A stretch of 6,625 nt of DNA, taken from the NCBI GenBank assembly GCA_021775715.1, contig JAJFHI010000342.1, positions 1-6,625 on the forward strand, written 5' to 3'. The notes below the pieces were generated by a model, which saw nothing but the letters and a program-made list of their open reading frames with translations, had not been told where the DNA came from and made no database searches. Shown here piece by piece: positions 6,364 to 6,625 of the stretch. This DNA is from Hyphomicrobiaceae bacterium (lineage in GTDB: Bacteria > Pseudomonadota > Alphaproteobacteria > Rhizobiales > Hyphomicrobiaceae). The translations under genes and the position numbers were made by a program. Within the stretch, counting starts at the first letter, position 1; each line of letters begins with the position of its first letter.

Positions 6364-6402
6364 GACCTGATCGCGTGGCCCTGCTGCGCGAACGGTCTTT
6401 TT
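6364..6402 (+). terminator. Third hairpin with T-run, terminator or attenuator before rpsU
   Basis: GACC (6364-6367) pairs with GGTC (6394-6397), and TCGCG (6371-6375) with CGCGA (6387-6391), separated by a small 3x2 internal loop. Five T (6398-6402) follow at once. This is the most terminator-like of the three hairpins here. It ends 44 bases before the rpsU start, so it either ends purEK readthrough or acts as an attenuator in an rpsU leader. Confidence 0.45.
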
Positions 6403-6446
6403 GTTGGTGTTTAATGTTCAACCAGCGCCAGAAGGATAGATAAAGC

Positions 6447-6625
6447 GTGCAGGTTCTCGTCCGCGACAACAATGTCGATCAAGCTCTTAAAGCGCTCAAA
6501 AAGAAAATGCAGCGTGAGGGCATCTTCCGTGAGATGAAACTCCGGAATTTCTACGAAAAACCATCCGAAAAGAGAGCACGCGAAAAGGCAGAAGCCGTTC
6601 GTCGTGCGCGCAAGCTGGCCCGCAA
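6447..6625 (+). CDS. rpsU: 30S ribosomal protein S21, 5' part
   Basis: S21 is a small basic protein of the 30S ribosomal subunit that acts in translation initiation near the 3' end of 16S rRNA. The first 59 residues are present and the gene continues past the window; family members have roughly 65-75 residues, so most of it is here. It begins MQVLVRDNNVDQALKALK and continues through EGIFREMK and EKPSEKRAREKAEA, typical of alphaproteobacterial S21. The start is GTG with GAAGGA (6431-6436) ten bases upstream. The gene lies on the same strand as purEK but behind three hairpins, so it is probably transcribed separately or with attenuation. Confidence 0.95.
   Translation, partial: MQVLVRDNNVDQALKALKKKMQREGIFREMKLRNFYEKPSEKRAREKAEAVRRARKLAR

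Noticed and set aside
6410..6415. TTTAAT as the -10 box of an rpsU promoter
   Set aside because: No acceptable -35 box lies 16-18 bases upstream, and the region there is part of the third hairpin.

Overview
The window looks like chromosomal DNA of an alphaproteobacterium, possibly a member of Hyphomicrobiales (Rhizobiales). The main reasons are the S21 sequence at the right end (it begins MQVLVRDNNVDQALKALK), the purE-purK-rpsU order, and a DNA-damage-type ATP-dependent ligase paired with its exonuclease. The family-level placement is inference. There are five main genes and one doubtful small ORF. I see no tRNA, rRNA, CRISPR array, insertion sequence or attachment site.

Left part (1-2144, + strand): the 3' half of a ligase-associated metallo-beta-lactamase/beta-CASP exonuclease gene is tightly coupled to an ATP-dependent DNA ligase gene. 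Together they form the start of a DNA-repair operon. The partners that often follow (Lhr-type helicase and the PdeM endonuclease) are not present downstream.

Middle (2196-4271, - strand): one gene converges on the ligase. It encodes an acidic, cysteine-free 691-residue RTX protein. The protein has sixteen uninterrupted calcium-binding nonapeptides at its N-terminus, two Ig/cadherin-like domains in the centre, eleven more RTX repeats, and a serralysin-type C-terminal end expected to carry a type I secretion signal. Its probable terminator hairpin lies inside the 3' end of the ligase gene. No secretion genes are adjacent.

Right part (4272-6625, + strand): a non-coding stretch of about 380 bases separates the divergent RTX and purE genes and holds one weak candidate small ORF. 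It is followed by purE and purK, five bases apart, for the two-step conversion of AIR to CAIR in purine synthesis. About 160 bases containing three successive hairpins then lead to rpsU (ribosomal protein S21), which runs off the end of the window.

Most of the window is ordinary housekeeping content. The least ordinary parts are the RTX protein and the hairpin-rich leader in front of rpsU. I found no convincing new multi-gene system.
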